This document shows positions 25,882-34,188 of a DNA stretch of 64,000 nt, one piece after another; position 1 is the first letter of the stretch; the number at the start of each line of letters is the position of its first letter. The stretch spans positions 1-64,000 of the forward strand of contig JAAVFD010000014.1 of the NCBI GenBank assembly GCA_014800945.1. The letters are read 5' to 3'. The DNA is from Barnesiella sp. GTDB lineage: Bacteria; Bacteroidota; Bacteroidia; Bacteroidales; Muribaculaceae. Both the position numbers and the translations under genes were made by a program. Under the pieces are notes generated by a model, which was not told the origin of the DNA, made no database searches, and was given only the letters and a program-made list of their open reading frames with translations.

Positions 25882-27113
25882 TTAGCACCTTCTTCAGCTA
25901 CGAGTCCTGCTATTTCCACAATAGTGGATGTGGCTTTCTCCATAGAGGGGATTGGCACGAATTCGTATCTGCCGTGGAAATTGAGTCCTCCGGCAAAAAT
26001 ATTCGGGCAGGGGAGTCCTTTGAACGATAGCTGCGCACCGTCAGTACCGCCGCGGATAGGCACCACAACAGGTGTAACCCCCGCACGACGCATAGCCTCC
26101 TCAGCAATTTCAACGATGTGCATTACGGGGTCGATTTTTTCTCTCATGTTGTAGTACTGATCCTTGATTTCAAGCTCAGCAACGCCGGGGAACTCGTGGT
26201 TGATTTTGCGGGTGAGATGCTCAAGCTCTTTTTTTCTACGCTCAAAGCGGTCGCGGTCGTGGTCGCGTATAATGTAAGTCAGAACCGTTTTTTCAACAGT
26301 ACCCTCAATGGATGTGAGGTGATAGAAGCCCTCGTAGCCTTCGGTGTGCTCCGGTGTTTCCCATCTGGGAAGCATAATCGCAAACTGATTGGCTATTCTG
26401 ATGGAATTAATCATTTTATGCTTCGCTGAACCGGGGTGAACGTTTCTGCCGTGGAATGTGACCTTGGCAACGGCAGCGTTGAAGTTTTCAAACTCAAGTT
26501 CACCCACTGCACCTCCATCCATAGTATAAGCCCATTCAGCTCCGAAGTGCTTGACATCAAACTTGTGAGCACCCATTCCAATCTCTTCGTCAGGATTGAA
26601 TGCCACGCGGATTTTTCCGTGCTTGATTTCCGGATGCTTCATGAGATGCTCCACCGCAGTGATAATTTCAGCGATTCCGGCTTTGTCGTCCGCTCCGAGA
26701 AGAGTGTTACCGTCGGTAACGATAAGATCCTGACCAACATAGTCAAGCAATTCAGGGAATTCATCAGGTCGAAGCACAATACCGTTGTCGGCATTGAGTG
26801 TGATATCCTTGCCATCGTAAGCCTTGACAATTCTTGGATTAACATGTCTGCCGGAGGCATCGGGTGATGTGTCGAGGTGAGCAATAAATCCGATGACGGG
26901 AACATTCTCCATGCCCGAAGATGCGGGCAGCGTAGCCATAAGATATCCGTTTTCGTCAAGCGTTATTTCAGTGAGTCCCAGGTCTTGAAGTTCTTTTTCA
27001 AGATGCTGAGCAAAAATCATTTGTCCCGGTGTAGAGGGAGTCATCTGTGTAAGTTCGTCACTCTGTGTGTCAAATTTGACATATTGAAGAAAACGGTCAA
27101 CTACGGAAGTCAT
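25878..27113 (-). CDS. pepT: Peptidase T (tripeptidase)
   Basis: This 411-aa cytoplasmic M20 metallopeptidase removes the N-terminal residue from tripeptides. Two-zinc ligands are visible in [27 protein letters not shown] (bridging Asp), [15 protein letters not shown] (catalytic Glu) and YTMDGG; the last ligand region is [15 protein letters not shown]. Length is typical. It opens a four-gene operon, with its own promoter upstream. Confidence 0.96.
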   Translation of the reverse strand: MTSVVDRFLQYVKFDTQSDELTQMTPSTPGQMIFAQHLEKELQDLGLTEITLDENGYLMATLPASSGMENVPVIGFIAHLDTSPDASGRHVNPRIVKAYDGKDITLNADNGIVLRPDEFPELLDYVGQDLIVTDGNTLLGADDKAGIAEIITAVEHLMKHPEIKHGKIRVAFNPDEEIGMGAHKFDVKHFGAEWAYTMDGGAVGELEFENFNAAVAKVTFHGRNVHPGSAKHKMINSIRIANQFAIMLPRWETPEHTEGYEGFYHLTSIEGTVEKTVLTYIIRDHDRDRFERRKKELEHLTRKINHEFPGVAELEIKDQYYNMREKIDPVMHIVEIAEEAMRRAGVTPVVVPIRGGTDGAQLSFKGLPCPNIFAGGLNFHGRYEFVPIPSMEKATSTIVEIAGLVAEEGAK

Positions 27114-27141
27114 AACTTTAATTTAAGGTAAATTTATGGCG

Positions 27142-27171
27142 CAAATTTAGGCACTTTCAGCCTAAAAGCAA
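27142..27171 (-). promoter_or_regulatory. Promoter of the pepT operon
   Basis: TTG, a 19-nt spacer and TAAATTTG on the minus strand fit the Bacteroidota consensus, about 30 nt upstream of the pepT ATG. Confidence 0.65.
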
Positions 27172-27216
27172 TGTTAATAAAGGTTTAATCAATAGTCGTC
27201 ATCTCCTTGAGATGGT

Positions 27217-27224
27217 TATATTTG
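27217..27224 (+). promoter_or_regulatory. -7 element of the gldB-like gene
   Basis: TATATTTG matches the consensus. Transcription would start around 27230, so the first ATG (27236) would have almost no leader; the ATG at 27245 (MRRCFN) is the more likely start. Confidence 0.6.
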
Positions 27225-27235
27225 CATAACCAATA

Positions 27236-28189
27236 ATGTCAAAGATGAGAAGGTGTTTTAATATCACGGTTATAATTTTTAGTTTGTGCTGTTTTGGCAC
27301 ATTGTTATTTAGCTGTGACAAACCGCAGTCGGTAAGAGTGCAACGTATTGACAGTGCAGCCTTTTCCGGTGGGGCAATGCCGGCTGAGATGAGGGCTGGT
27401 GTTGAACTCTGGAAAAAGTATTGCGGCAGAGAGCACGAGAGTGTAGATTCTTTCTGGCTTGAGTACTGCCACTCGCAGGCAGTGAAAGTATTTTACCCGG
27501 ATATTGTAGATAGAATCGGAGATAATCTTGCTGTTGTCGAGGGGCAATTGGGTAAGGTAAAGTCCGGATTTGAGTCAAAATTTCCGGATGTGAGTTTCCC
27601 TTCGGAGGTTTACGGAATAGTGTCACCATACACCCAAAGTGTCATGTTGAGTGATTCAACGCTTCTTATCGCTCTAAATCACTATTTAGGTGCGGATTAT
27701 GCCGGTTATGCCGGGATGCCGGCAGAGCAGAGAGTCCTCAAAACGGCGGGTAATATACCGACGGATGTGGCAGAGGCACTTTTGAGAGTGAATTATGAGT
27801 TCACCGGTGACAGCTGGAGTCCTTTGTTGAACAAGATGATTTATGAAGGGGCTATTGCCGCAGCAGTCATGCAGATAAGCGGTGTGTCAGATAGCGAGGC
27901 TATTGGAATAAGTGAGGAGGCATTTAATCAGCTAAGGGATAACGAAACTGAAATTTGGAAAGACATAGTAGCTTCCGGACTGCTTTACAGCAGTTCGCCC
28001 AAAGTTGCTGACGAGATGATAAGACCTTATCCATCAAGACGATATCCGAGCCGTGTGGGACGCTATTTCGGAGCCCGAATAGCGGAGAGCGCCTTGAAGA
28101 ACGGAATGGCATTAAATGACCTCCTTAGCCCGGATTTCTATATGAGTGGTGATGCTCTGATGCAGAGTGGCTATTCGCCTGTAAAATGA
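27236..28189 (+). CDS. gldB: GldB-like lipoprotein
   Basis: A protein of about 315 aa with a signal peptide ending in a lipobox (LLFSC). The body follows the gliding-motility GldB pattern: LLIALNHYLG, YAGMPAEQR, LLNKMIYEGA, NETEIWKDIVASGLLYSS, RYPSRVGRYFGARI and a terminal GYSP. GldB is needed for gliding in flavobacteria, and homologues occur in non-gliding Bacteroidota; its biochemical role is unclear. A start nine bases downstream is likely. It is followed seven bases later by the beta-lactamase start codon, so the two are co-transcribed. Confidence 0.8.
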   Translation: MSKMRRCFNITVIIFSLCCFGTLLFSCDKPQSVRVQRIDSAAFSGGAMPAEMRAGVELWKKYCGREHESVDSFWLEYCHSQAVKVFYPDIVDRIGDNLAVVEGQLGKVKSGFESKFPDVSFPSEVYGIVSPYTQSVMLSDSTLLIALNHYLGADYAGYAGMPAEQRVLKTAGNIPTDVAEALLRVNYEFTGDSWSPLLNKMIYEGAIAAAVMQISGVSDSEAIGISEEAFNQLRDNETEIWKDIVASGLLYSSSPKVADEMIRPYPSRRYPSRVGRYFGARIAESALKNGMALNDLLSPDFYMSGDALMQSGYSPVK

Positions 28190-28196
28190 ATTGAAA

Positions 28197-29096
28197 ATGT
28201 GTAGATTGAGTATAATTTTTATAATGTCAGCTTTGGTATCGCTGGCAAGCTGCGTGAAAAGAGATTTTTCAGCAGACAAACTTCAGAACGAACTTAATGA
28301 ATATGTTAAGGATAAGGATTGCCGGATAGGAATTGCGGTGATATATAAAGAAGATACCCTGCAGGTGAGAGGAAATGAAAATTTTCCGATGCTGAGCGTT
28401 TACAAGTTTCCTCAGGCAATAGCAGTAAGCAGAATATGTGAAGCTCGAGGCTTGACTCCCGGTGATTCAATAAATATCAAAGGTGAAGAGCTGCTTCCTG
28501 ATACTCACAGCCCGATGAGAGACCGATATGGGGAGAGTGATATAAAGCTACCTGTAGGCGAGTTGCTCGGATATACTTTGATGGTGAGTGATAATAATGC
28601 GTGTGACATTCTGTTCCGTCTTATTGGCGGCACAGCCACCGCAGATTCGGTTATAAAATCGCTGGGGTATGGCGACATTACTATAGCGAATACCGAAGAG
28701 GAGATGAATGCTGACCCACGACTGTGTCAGCAGAACTGCGCAACTCCCTTGGCTCTTGCCGGATTAATGAATGATTTTTATAATACCGGGAATGACAACG
28801 AGTGGATAAGGACTGTGAAGCTATATCTTGAATCCTGCGAGACAGGTGCGACAAGAATACCGGGTGGAAACTTTGACGGTGAGACTCTGATTGGGCATAA
28901 AACCGGTACGGGACCGAGAGATGAATCCGGTAGAATTATCGCTGTTAATGATGTAGGCTATATAGAATTTTCAAGCGGCGAAAGCTATGTCTTGGCAGTT
29001 ATGATAGCTCAATCTGCTGAAAACCTTGAAGATACAGAATGCATGATAGGCGAAATATCTGAAATTGTGAGAAGAAATATCGAGGGGTTGCGATAA
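28197..29096 (+). CDS. Class A beta-lactamase (A2-like), lipoprotein
   Basis: A protein of about 299 aa. The ORF track begins at a TTG; the ATG giving MCRLSIIF is preferred. A lipobox (LASC) suggests membrane anchoring in the periplasm. All serine beta-lactamase motifs are present: SVYK (catalytic Ser near 67), SDNNA (near 131), a Glu-rich omega-loop segment EEEMNADPRLC and HKTGTG (near 235). Overall it resembles the Bacteroidales A2 subclass (CfxA/CepA/CblA type), but is not an evident copy of any. It hydrolyses beta-lactams by acyl-enzyme formation; the spectrum cannot be predicted. No mobile element is adjacent, so it appears to be a resident chromosomal gene. Confidence 0.88.
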   Translation: MCRLSIIFIMSALVSLASCVKRDFSADKLQNELNEYVKDKDCRIGIAVIYKEDTLQVRGNENFPMLSVYKFPQAIAVSRICEARGLTPGDSINIKGEELLPDTHSPMRDRYGESDIKLPVGELLGYTLMVSDNNACDILFRLIGGTATADSVIKSLGYGDITIANTEEEMNADPRLCQQNCATPLALAGLMNDFYNTGNDNEWIRTVKLYLESCETGATRIPGGNFDGETLIGHKTGTGPRDESGRIIAVNDVGYIEFSSGESYVLAVMIAQSAENLEDTECMIGEISEIVRRNIEGLR

Positions 29097-29399
29097 TATC
29101 CTGCAAAAGGGTGTGGGCAAGTAAGTAGCCCCACTGTTTTGTTAAATTAACAATACGTTGCACTCCGCTCCGAGAAAGGGGTTGGAGGCATATCGAAGAG
29201 TAGAAACATGATTGTAACAAGTGAAAAAATTTTTTCAGTTGAACGAACATTTCTACCTTTGCAGCGTTGAACAAATGAGGGAGGTTGAAGAGTCAACTTC
29301 CGCCGAAAATCGGCAAGAACCCCAAAGCGTTATAAAGTAGAATAACACACGTATCTCCTTACGTAATAAGGTTCTAAAGTCTAACATTAAACATATAGA
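29097..29399 (+). other. Intergenic region with a structured leader
   Basis: The first part holds TTGTTAA-A-TTAACAA, a possible terminator for the beta-lactamase transcript, and a GC-richer stretch (GGTTGGAGGCATATC) resembling part of the 470-552 remnant. TACCTTTG at 29254 is a good -7 element for the next gene. The resulting leader of about 135 nt contains three small hairpins (GTTGA-AGAG-TCAAC, GCCGA-AAA-TCGGC, ACGTA-TCTCCT-TACGT). No gene is supported. Confidence 0.4.
29254..29261 (+). promoter_or_regulatory. -7 element of the thioredoxin-fold gene
   Basis: TACCTTTG matches TAnnTTTG. It lies about 140 nt upstream of the ATG, giving an unusually long leader. Confidence 0.5.
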
Positions 29400-29894
29400 A
29401 TGAAGAAAACAATGACTGTCATTGCGCTCTTCGCAGTTCTTCTAATTACAGTGTCGGCTCATTCCGGCAGAGTCTATGAGGCCGCTGAAGGTTATAAGGC
29501 TCCTGCAATTACATTATGCAAAAGCGACAGCACGTTATCGCTTGCCGACCTGAAAGGACGCTATGTTTTGTTGACATTCTGGGCATCAAGCGATGCAGTG
29601 TCAAGAGTAACAGCCGGAAACTATAACAGTTTTGCGGAAAAAGCGGAAGAAGAGCAATTTTGTCTCGTGTCAGTCAATATGGACTGCAATGAAACTCTCT
29701 ATAATGAGATAGTTCGCCGAGACAATCTGAATGCGAAGTCACAATTTCAAGTGAAAGGTGAGGACGTTTCAACAGTTAAAGAAAAGTATCACCTGGAGAA
29801 TGGATTCAATTCTTACTTAATTGACCCCACCGGTCAAATCATTGCAACGAATCCCTCAGAGATGACCTTAACTCAAGTGTTAGGAAACAATTAA
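29400..29894 (+). CDS. Exported thioredoxin-fold protein without CXXC
   Basis: A 164-aa protein with a cleavable signal peptide (MKKTMTVIALFAVLLITVSA) and a TlpA/AhpC-like fold: YKAPAITL, LADLKGRYVLLTFWAS, VSVNMD, and YLIDPTGQIIATN near the end. Where active members read WCxxC after FWAS, this one has SDAVSR, so both redox cysteines are replaced. It cannot catalyse thiol-disulfide exchange and may act as a binding or chaperone-like protein in the periplasm. It stands alone between a leader and a terminator. Confidence 0.75.
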   Translation: MKKTMTVIALFAVLLITVSAHSGRVYEAAEGYKAPAITLCKSDSTLSLADLKGRYVLLTFWASSDAVSRVTAGNYNSFAEKAEEEQFCLVSVNMDCNETLYNEIVRRDNLNAKSQFQVKGEDVSTVKEKYHLENGFNSYLIDPTGQIIATNPSEMTLTQVLGNN

Positions 29895-29900
29895 AAAATA

Positions 29901-29939
29901 ACGGGCTTCCAGATTAATAGTCTGAAAACCCGTTTTTTT
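29901..29939. terminator. Bidirectional terminator
   Basis: ACGGG pairs with CCCGT and CAGA with TCTG inside. T runs follow on both strands (TTTTTTTA on plus, TTATTTTTT on minus), serving two convergent genes. Confidence 0.85.
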
Positions 29940-29958
29940 ATGTCTTTTTCCAGGGGAA

Positions 29959-30408
29959 TCAATCATCAAGAGTATTGTGTAAGTTAAGCTGAGTGCAGAA
30001 AGAGTCGGCTATGCGTGAAATATTAAATTCTTCGCCATGGCTCAGCCGTTCTTCAGCGATTTTGTTCCAGCAATTCTTTGCGGCAGCCGGATCTTTTTTC
30101 ATAGCTGAGATATAGCAATTGACCATACGCTCCATAGAATCATAGGTGCCGGTTTCATCATTGTTGGTGGAACTGATGGTGGAGAGAGTGTAGTAGTTCA
30201 TAGTGAGGCTGGCAAGAGTTTCCACGGAGCAATTATTTATATTGTTGTATAACCGGTCACACAATTGCGCTGCCAGTTCCGGGTTTCTTTTGCTGAATGC
30301 ATCAGAAATATTATTAATTATCTCCGAGTGGGAATCTGTATAGTTGCATGAACCGATAGCTATTCCTGAAACAATAATAAGGAATCCGAGTAGTATTTTC
30401 TTAAGCAT
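29959..30408 (-). CDS. Hypothetical lipoprotein
   Basis: A 149-aa protein with a lipoprotein signal peptide (GIAIGSC). The mature part is helical and Cys-containing (LCDRLYNNINNC, KNCWNKIAEE), with no recognisable catalytic motif. The spacing of helices suggests a short helical-repeat fold. It is convergent with the thioredoxin-fold gene and shares its terminator. Not recognised as any family. Confidence 0.6.
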   Translation of the reverse strand: MLKKILLGFLIIVSGIAIGSCNYTDSHSEIINNISDAFSKRNPELAAQLCDRLYNNINNCSVETLASLTMNYYTLSTISSTNNDETGTYDSMERMVNCYISAMKKDPAAAKNCWNKIAEERLSHGEEFNISRIADSFCTQLNLHNTLDD

Positions 30409-30450
30409 AAATAAATAGTTGTTTTATAGTGAATATACTTAAAAATGAAA

Positions 30451-30479
30451 ACCGGACGGCTATTGTTCAGCCGCCCGGT
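30451..30479 (-). terminator. nfnAB terminator
   Basis: ACCGG-x-CGGCT pairs with AGCCG-x-CCGGT around a 7-nt loop; the minus-strand continuation TTTTCATTTTT is T-rich. It lies just past the nfnB stop. Confidence 0.8.
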
Positions 30480-30512
30480 TATTTTAACAAATGTTGGGTT
30501 ATTTTCGGATAA

Positions 30513-31967
30513 TCAGAGGAGTGCCTCCGCCATTGCTTCTGCTGCTCTCTTACCGTCACCCATAGCGAGAATCACAGTTGCTCCGCCTCTCACAATATCT
30601 CCTCCGGCATATAGACCGTTAACCGAGGACTCCATAGTAGAGTCATTTACCTCAATAGTGCCTCTGCGGCTGACATTAAGCCCTTCCACGCTGTCGGGAA
30701 TAAGCGGATTTGGTGACACTCCCACACTTACAATGACCATATCAACAGGAATCTCCTCAACAGCGCCTTCAACAGGCACCGGTGAACGGCGTCCGGACTC
30801 ATCCGGCTCACCAAGCTCCATACGTTGCACAAGCATGGCCCTAACATGTCCGTTTTCATCTCCGAGGTATTCGATAGGGTTGTGGAGAGTCATGAACTCA
30901 ACGCCTTCCTGACGAGCATGTTTGATTTCCTCAACTCTTGCCGGCATCTCCTCCTCACTGCGGCGGTAAACAACAATGGCTCTCTCGGAGCCCATGCGGC
31001 GTGCGGTGCGCACAGAGTCCATCGCGGTGTTACCTCCACCGATAATCGCGGCAATTTTGCCATGTGCTACCGGAGTGTCAAAGCCTTTTTTACCGGCTCC
31101 CATGAGATTTACGCGGGTAAGATACTCATTGCTGCTCATAATTCCGATAAGGTTTTCACCGGGAATTCCCATGAATCTCGGAAGTCCTGCTCCGCTCGCA
31201 ACGAAAATGCCTTTGAAGCCATCCTGTTCAAGCTGTTCAACCGAGATTGTTTTTCCGATAATGCAGTCTCTTACGAACTTTACTCCGAGCGTTTCGAGGG
31301 TATTGATTTCAGCATCAACAATATCATTGGGAAGTCTGAACTCCGGAATGCCGTACTTGAGCACTCCGCCAATCTCATGCAGTGCTTCAAAAACGGTAAC
31401 TTCAAATCCTCTGCGAGCCATATCACCGGCAAAGGATAATCCCGCCGGACCTGAGCCGGCAACTGCAACCTTAATTCCATTAGAAACAGGTGGCTCAATA
31501 TTGCTCTTTTCGAAAAGACGGTGAGCGTCGGCAGCGAAACGTTCAAGATATCCGATAGCCACCGGTTCTTTCTTCATCTTATGGTAAATACATCGGCTCT
31601 CACACTGCTTTTCCTGAGGGCAAACTCTGCCGCAAACCGCAGGGAGCGCACTGCTGAGACGCAGTGTTGCAGCGGCTTCAGCGAAATCGCCTCTCTGAAT
31701 ATTTTTGATAAATCCCGGTATGTCAATATGAACGGGGCATCCGGTTACGCACTGAGGGTCAGGACAATCCATGCAGCGCGTAGCTTCGAGTACCGCCTGT
31801 CCGGCAGAAATGCCCTGGTTAACCTCCTCGTTACAGGTGACTCTATACTCCGGATCGAGCTCCGGCATTCTGACACGTGGAATAGCCGCACGCTCCTTAG
31901 CGCTCATTGCCGCTCTCAATTCAGTTCTCCATGCTGTGTCCCGCAGGTTATTTTGTTGATTATTCAT
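30513..31967 (-). CDS. nfnB: NADPH-dependent glutamate-synthase-like subunit, NfnB/SudA
   Basis: A 484-aa flavoprotein with N-terminal cysteine clusters (CMDCPDPQCVTGCPVHIDIP and CGRVCPQEKQCESRC) for two [4Fe-4S] centres, an FAD Rossmann site (VAVAGSGPAGLSFAGDMA) and an NADPH site (AAIIGGGNTAMDSVRTARRMGSE). It starts eight bases after the stop of the gene encoding the ferredoxin-reductase-like partner, so the pair is best read as NfnAB, which couples NADH and reduced ferredoxin to NADP+ reduction by electron bifurcation. The alternative GltD annotation is less likely since no large GOGAT subunit is near. Confidence 0.85.
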   Translation of the reverse strand: MNNQQNNLRDTAWRTELRAAMSAKERAAIPRVRMPELDPEYRVTCNEEVNQGISAGQAVLEATRCMDCPDPQCVTGCPVHIDIPGFIKNIQRGDFAEAAATLRLSSALPAVCGRVCPQEKQCESRCIYHKMKKEPVAIGYLERFAADAHRLFEKSNIEPPVSNGIKVAVAGSGPAGLSFAGDMARRGFEVTVFEALHEIGGVLKYGIPEFRLPNDIVDAEINTLETLGVKFVRDCIIGKTISVEQLEQDGFKGIFVASGAGLPRFMGIPGENLIGIMSSNEYLTRVNLMGAGKKGFDTPVAHGKIAAIIGGGNTAMDSVRTARRMGSERAIVVYRRSEEEMPARVEEIKHARQEGVEFMTLHNPIEYLGDENGHVRAMLVQRMELGEPDESGRRSPVPVEGAVEEIPVDMVIVSVGVSPNPLIPDSVEGLNVSRRGTIEVNDSTMESSVNGLYAGGDIVRGGATVILAMGDGKRAAEAMAEALL

Positions 31968-31975
31968 GCTCTATG

Positions 31976-32758
31976 TCAGTTATATGCCTTGAGGCGCATT
32001 ATCATTTCATCGAAATTCACTTTGTGGGCGTCAAATTCCGGTCCGTCAATACACACAAATTTTGTTTTGCCATCAACAGTGACTCGGCATGCTCCGCACA
32101 TTCCGGTGCCGTCCACCATAATAGTATTAAGAGAGCACATTGTGGGGACATTGTATTTTTGAGTGAGCAGTGAAACGAATTTCATCATAACAGCGGGTCC
32201 GATAGTTACCACCATATCTACTTTTTCACGCTTGATTACGCTTTCCACTCCTTCCGTTACAAGACCTTTGCTGCCATAAGAGCCATCATCGGTCATGATA
32301 ATGACTTCATCGCTCCAAGGGGCAACCTGCTCTTCAAGTATTATCAGCTCCTTGGTTCTTGCAGCGAGCACTGTAACCACTCTGTTGCCAGCCTGCTTCA
32401 TAGCCTTTATAATAGGCAGCAGTGGTGCGACTCCAACCCCGCCTCCGCTGCAAACTACAGTGCCAACCTTTTCAATATGAGTGGCTTTGCCGAGCGGACC
32501 TACAACATCAATAAGGGCCTCTCCAACTTTGAGTGCGCAAATTTTGCGTGTTGAAACTCCAATCTGCTGAATGACAAGGGTTATTGTGCCATTTTCGGGG
32601 TCGGCATCGGCAATAGTAAGCGGGATTCTTTCCCCTCCTTCACAAGCTCGCACTATAACAAAGTGTCCGGGTTTTCGGGAGCGTGCAATGAGCGGAGCTT
32701 CCACAACCATGCGGACAACATTCTCTGAAAAATGCTCTTTTTCTGTAATTGTAAACAT
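31976..32758 (-). CDS. nfnA: Ferredoxin-NADP reductase-like subunit, NfnA/SudB
   Basis: A 260-aa protein of the dihydroorotate-dehydrogenase electron-transfer type. It has an N-terminal FAD beta-barrel (PGHFVIVRA, RIPLTIADAD), an NAD(H)-binding segment (GTVVCSGGGVGVAPLLPIIKA), and a C-terminal [2Fe-2S] cysteine cluster (MCSLNTIMVDGTGMCGACRV). It is the first gene of the two-gene operon and diverges from the C1 peptidase gene. Confidence 0.88.
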   Translation of the reverse strand: MFTITEKEHFSENVVRMVVEAPLIARSRKPGHFVIVRACEGGERIPLTIADADPENGTITLVIQQIGVSTRKICALKVGEALIDVVGPLGKATHIEKVGTVVCSGGGVGVAPLLPIIKAMKQAGNRVVTVLAARTKELIILEEQVAPWSDEVIIMTDDGSYGSKGLVTEGVESVIKREKVDMVVTIGPAVMMKFVSLLTQKYNVPTMCSLNTIMVDGTGMCGACRVTVDGKTKFVCIDGPEFDAHKVNFDEMIMRLKAYN

Positions 32759-32799
32759 AATATGATGGTGGCGATTGTATTAATTTGCTATGTTTTATG

Positions 32800-32807
32800 C
32801 AAATATA
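32800..32807 (-). promoter_or_regulatory. -7 element of nfnAB
   Basis: TATATTTG on the minus strand matches the consensus about 42 nt upstream of nfnA. It lies only 23 bp from the opposite-facing -7 element, so the two promoters overlap upstream. Confidence 0.55.
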
Positions 32808-32830
32808 GTAATAATATTGCAGGTTTTGGT

Positions 32831-32838
32831 TATCTTTG
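32831..32838 (+). promoter_or_regulatory. -7 element of the C1 peptidase gene
   Basis: TATCTTTG matches the consensus about 43 nt upstream of the ATG. Confidence 0.55.
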
Positions 32839-32880
32839 CCATAGATTGACAAACTAATTATTAATTATATTTACTGTAAA

Positions 32881-34083
32881 ATGAAAAAGTATCTTTGCGC
32901 TGCGGCGGTGATAAGCGTTGCCGCTTCTGCTTGGGCAGCTCCGGTTCATCCGGACAGCACCGGATTCAAATTCAAAGATGTTAAAGTTGTAAAGACAAGC
33001 CCGGTCCGTGACCAGAACAAATCCGGAACATGCTGGTGCTTCTCAAGCAATACATTCTATGAAAATGAGATTCTCCGCAAGACCGGTAAGGCTGTTGACT
33101 TGAGCGAAATGTTTGTAGTGTGGCATACCTATGATGACAAAGCTGACAAGTATATCAGAACTAACGGTAAAATCAACTTTTCTCAGGGTGGCAGCGGACT
33201 TGATGTGCCATACGTATGGGCAAAGTACGGCGCAGTTCCAGAGAGCGTGTATGCCGGTTTGAACTATGGTGAGGATAATCATGTTCATGGAGAACTTGAG
33301 GCAGGCATGAGCGGCTACCTCAATGCAATCAACCGCAAACCAAACCGCCGCCTGTCAACAGCATGGCGCAACGGTCTGCACGGTATTCTTGATGCTTATT
33401 TCGGCGAACTCCCCGAAACATTTGAGTACGAAGGTAAAACATATACCCCGAAGAGCTTCGCAGAGTCTCTGAAAATCAACCCAGATGATTATGTAGCGGT
33501 GACATCTTTCACTCATCACCCCTTTTATGAGCCTTTCGTGCTTGAGGTTTCAGATAACTGGCTGTCTGGTCAGTACCACAATGTGCCTGTTGAAGAGATG
33601 AAGGCAATTGTTGACAATGCTATTGAAAACGGTTATTCAGTAGCCTGGGCTGCTGATGTGAGCGAGGGCGGTTTCAAATGGGCAAACGGTTATGCAGTTA
33701 TGCCTGCCGGTAAAAAGGAAGCTGATATGGAAGGAACCGAACTTAGCCGTTGGGTGAAACTCAGCGCAGCTGAAAAGGAGAAATCAAAATATGATATCAA
33801 AGGTCCGGTAGAAGAAATCAAGGTGACTCAGGAAATGCGTCAGGATATGTTTGACCGTCAGGAAACCACAGATGACCACGGTATGGTTATCGTTGGTATT
33901 GCAACCGATCAGAACGGAAACAAATACTATAAGGTTCAGAATTCATGGACAGATAATCAGGTTTACGGTGGTTTCTTCTATGTTTCAGAGCCTTACTTCC
34001 TTGCTAAAACAATGGATATTTATGTAAATAAAGAGGCTGTGCCTGCGGCTATCGCCAAGAAGATGGGTATCGCCAAGAAGTAA
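32881..34083 (+). CDS. Secreted C1-family (bleomycin-hydrolase-like) cysteine aminopeptidase
   Basis: A 400-aa papain-fold peptidase with a signal peptide ending in AWA-A. The catalytic set is complete: Gln and Cys in RDQNKSGTCWCFSS, His in DDHGMVIVG and Asn in VQNSWTD. The long insert between Cys and His and the C-terminal tail fit the C1B (PepC/bleomycin hydrolase) group seen as exported enzymes in Bacteroidales. It likely trims peptides in the periplasm. Own promoter and terminator. Confidence 0.88.
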   Translation: MKKYLCAAAVISVAASAWAAPVHPDSTGFKFKDVKVVKTSPVRDQNKSGTCWCFSSNTFYENEILRKTGKAVDLSEMFVVWHTYDDKADKYIRTNGKINFSQGGSGLDVPYVWAKYGAVPESVYAGLNYGEDNHVHGELEAGMSGYLNAINRKPNRRLSTAWRNGLHGILDAYFGELPETFEYEGKTYTPKSFAESLKINPDDYVAVTSFTHHPFYEPFVLEVSDNWLSGQYHNVPVEEMKAIVDNAIENGYSVAWAADVSEGGFKWANGYAVMPAGKKEADMEGTELSRWVKLSAAEKEKSKYDIKGPVEEIKVTQEMRQDMFDRQETTDDHGMVIVGIATDQNGNKYYKVQNSWTDNQVYGGFFYVSEPYFLAKTMDIYVNKEAVPAAIAKKMGIAKK

Positions 34084-34110
34084 GATTCAGAGTTATTATA
34101 AAAATATTGC

Positions 34111-34143
34111 AGCCCGGAGCGTAGAGTGCTTCGGGCTGTTTTG
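34111..34143 (+). terminator. C1 peptidase terminator
   Basis: AGCCCG and CGGGCT flank a 15-nt partly paired loop, followed by GTTTTG. It lies between convergent genes and may serve both. Confidence 0.7.
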
Positions 34144-34188
34144 TCTGTATTATAGAATCAGGAAATTATAGAGGTTTTATCAGTTGTG

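Noticed and set aside
28999-29274. 91-aa minus-strand ORF downstream of the beta-lactamase
   Set aside because: It overlaps the beta-lactamase 3' end and the next promoter; likely noncoding repeat-like sequence.
30513-31967. Glutamate synthase small subunit GltD
   Set aside because: No large subunit is adjacent, while the ferredoxin-reductase-like partner is; NfnB is the better reading.
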